The notes under the pieces were generated by a model. It had not been told where the DNA came from and did no database searches. It was given only the letters and a program-made list of their open reading frames with translations. A stretch of DNA of 14,901 nucleotides from contig JAGCFG010000005.1 in assembly GCA_017650255.1 (NCBI GenBank), positions 1 through 14,901 on the forward strand, read 5' to 3'. Shown piece after piece: positions 14,350 to 14,901 of the stretch; the first letter of the stretch is position 1; every line of letters begins with the position of its first letter. The stretch comes from Alphaproteobacteria bacterium. Lineage in GTDB: Bacteria; Pseudomonadota; Alphaproteobacteria; RF32; CAG-239. Made by a program: the position numbers and the translations under genes.

Positions 14350-14383
14350 TAAAAAAAAAGACCGCCAACAAATGACGGTCCTT
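14350..14383 (-). terminator. Minus-strand intrinsic terminator of an unidentified transcript
   Basis: On the minus strand GACCG and CGGTC form a stem (with an internal mismatch and one further pair) around ATTTGTT, followed by a run of nine T. On the plus strand there is no T-run after it. It therefore ends a leftward transcript arising between 14384 and the right edge, yet no leftward gene was recognised between it and the hairpin at 14492-14529. Confidence 0.6.
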
Positions 14384-14406
14384 AAAAAAACTGGTGGGAG
14401 ATATTA

Positions 14407-14493
14407 GTGACATTACGAACCGAGCATTATGCTGAAATTATGGAAATTGGTGAACTACGAAGGTATTTTCCAGAGGTTAGTAAATTAGCATAA
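14407..14493 (+). CDS. Possible 28-residue small ORF with GTG start
   Basis: GTG at 14407, preceded by GGGAG (14396-14400) with a six-base gap, opens a 28-codon frame ending in TAA at 14491-14493, and a perfect terminator hairpin starts at the stop codon. The peptide reads MTLRTEHYAEIMEIGELRR in its first 19 residues and then YFPEVSKLA: charged, amphipathic, without a membrane segment. No promoter is obvious. The tidy ribosome-site, ORF and terminator order is the only evidence; it may be a gene remnant or chance. Confidence 0.28.
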   Translation: MTLRTEHYAEIMEIGELRRYFPEVSKLA

Positions 14494-14529
14494 AAGAACG
14501 CACTGATTTTATCATCAGTGCGTTCTTTT
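14492..14529. terminator. Perfect 16-bp bidirectional terminator hairpin
   Basis: AAAAGAACGCACTGAT (14492-14507) is perfectly inverted at 14514-14529 around TTTATC, giving U-rich ends on both strands. It lies 16 bases beyond the stop of the leftward gene at 14546 and directly at the stop of the possible small ORF, so it can end transcripts from both sides. Confidence 0.88.
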
Positions 14530-14545
14530 GGTAAATGAGGTTTCG

Positions 14546-14901
14546 TTATTCACCCATATCTCCGTGTCCACGTGATTTTGGTGCGGCTGGCTTTTCTCGA
14601 TATTGCTCTACTTCTTTTCTACCATACTCAAGCTTCCGCTCTCCATCTTTCATAGAATGAGCTAATTCTTCACCATGTTTCCAAGTAGCTAGTAAATAAT
14701 CTACAATTATATTATCATTTGATTCATTTACTGCCCAATTCGTATGTGTCCGAACAATATTCAAAGTTTCTTCAAGCATTTCTGCATTTGGTTTATCCGT
14801 TTTTTGTTCTTTCATCAAGTGGGATATAACCCTACCGTATACCTCGACATCTTCCATATCGTAACCGACTATTCGGTTTGAATTCAGAGATTTCCACAAG
14901 C
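14546..14901 (-). CDS. Hypothetical protein, C-terminal part (runs off the right edge)
   Basis: At least 118 codons, open to the window edge; a TTG at 14899 could be a start but there is no way to judge it, since its upstream sequence is missing. Ends in TAA at 14546. Not recognised. Seen: a mostly helical, acidic sequence (MEDVEVYGRVISHLMKEQ, then MLEETLNIVRTHTNWAVNE and IIVDYLLATWKHGEELAHSM), followed by a charged stretch and a short flexible tail rich in P, G, K and E. No signal peptide or membrane helix is visible in the part present. A strong terminator lies 16 bases downstream, which supports a real, transcribed gene. Its composition is similar to that of neighbouring genes. No function can be proposed. 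Confidence 0.65.
   Translation of the reverse strand, partial: LWKSLNSNRIVGYDMEDVEVYGRVISHLMKEQKTDKPNAEMLEETLNIVRTHTNWAVNESNDNIIVDYLLATWKHGEELAHSMKDGERKLEYGRKEVEQYREKPAAPKSRGHGDMGE

Larger units (their letters stand above)
14241..14545. other. 305-base interval between the beta-barrel gene and the last gene
   Basis: It contains three hairpins (14262-14297, 14350-14383, 14492-14529) and a possible 28-codon ORF at 14407. No tRNA folds here, although the minus strand carries a CTCCCACCA word. No transposase, inverted terminal repeat or attachment core is recognisable. Confidence 0.55.

Noticed and set aside
14391..14475. A tRNA or pseudo-tRNA on the minus strand: it has TTCGTAGTTCA, GGTTCG and ends in CTCCCACCA, followed by a T-run and a terminator.
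   Set aside because: No 5' acceptor strand (GGGAGAT) lies at the right distance, and neither the T-stem nor the anticodon stem pairs. The resemblance is limited to short words.

Overview
The window looks like a chromosomal segment of an AT-rich alphaproteobacterium, probably a host- or gut-associated anaerobe. The alphaproteobacterial reading rests on the prmC-DUF4167 gene pair (DUF4167 is largely restricted to that class), an RpoH-type sigma factor, a SlyB/17-kDa-antigen-like lipoprotein and a full-consensus CtrA box (TTAA-N7-TTAA). A flavodiiron protein, a GMP reductase, a very short pyrophosphatase-like protein and a bacterial-type AsnRS suggest an anaerobic, host-associated lifestyle. This is inference; no 16S rRNA or other taxonomic marker is present.

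Layout from left to right. (1) Positions 1-3208, minus strand: the first 1069 codons of a giant secreted beta-helix adhesin/autotransporter. It has a signal peptide and two blocks of GGA[IV]/FxxN repeats like those of chlamydial Pmp proteins, and it runs off the left edge. Its upstream region holds a CtrA box placed where a -35 would be. (2) Positions 3687-4058, plus: a compact inorganic-pyrophosphatase-like protein. (3) Positions 6699 down to 4097, minus: rpoH, a 68-residue orphan ORF, prmC and a DUF4167 gene, probably read mainly from one sigma-70-like promoter before rpoH. (4) Positions 6888-8270, plus: an unrecognised charged coiled-coil protein with an 11-residue tandem repeat and ankyrin-like segments, split by an in-frame TAG after codon 353. 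(5) Positions 10196 down to 8287, minus: asnS followed by a small exported protein. (6) Positions 10333-10806, plus: a glycine-zipper lipoprotein with a perfect terminator. (7) Positions 10952-12070, plus: guaC. It converges on a flavodiiron protein gene (13323 down to 12145, minus) across a shared bidirectional terminator. (8) Positions 13572-14240, plus: a small outer-membrane beta-barrel protein behind a promoter decorated with OmpR-like direct repeats and palindromes. (9) Positions 14300-14530: a hairpin-flanked interval with a possible 28-codon ORF. (10) Positions 14546-14901, minus: the C-terminal part of an unrecognised protein.

Most of the genes are housekeeping: translation (AsnRS, PrmC), heat-shock transcription (RpoH), purine salvage (GuaC), pyrophosphate removal and oxygen detoxification (flavodiiron protein). 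Three envelope genes (adhesin, lipoprotein, beta-barrel) and one exported protein supply the cell surface. The least explained elements are the Pmp-like adhesin under an apparent CtrA site, the amber-interrupted coiled-coil gene, the 68-aa ORF inside the rpoH-prmC cluster, and the small hairpin-bounded locus near the right end. No transposase, integrase, CRISPR array, tRNA or rRNA gene was recognised.
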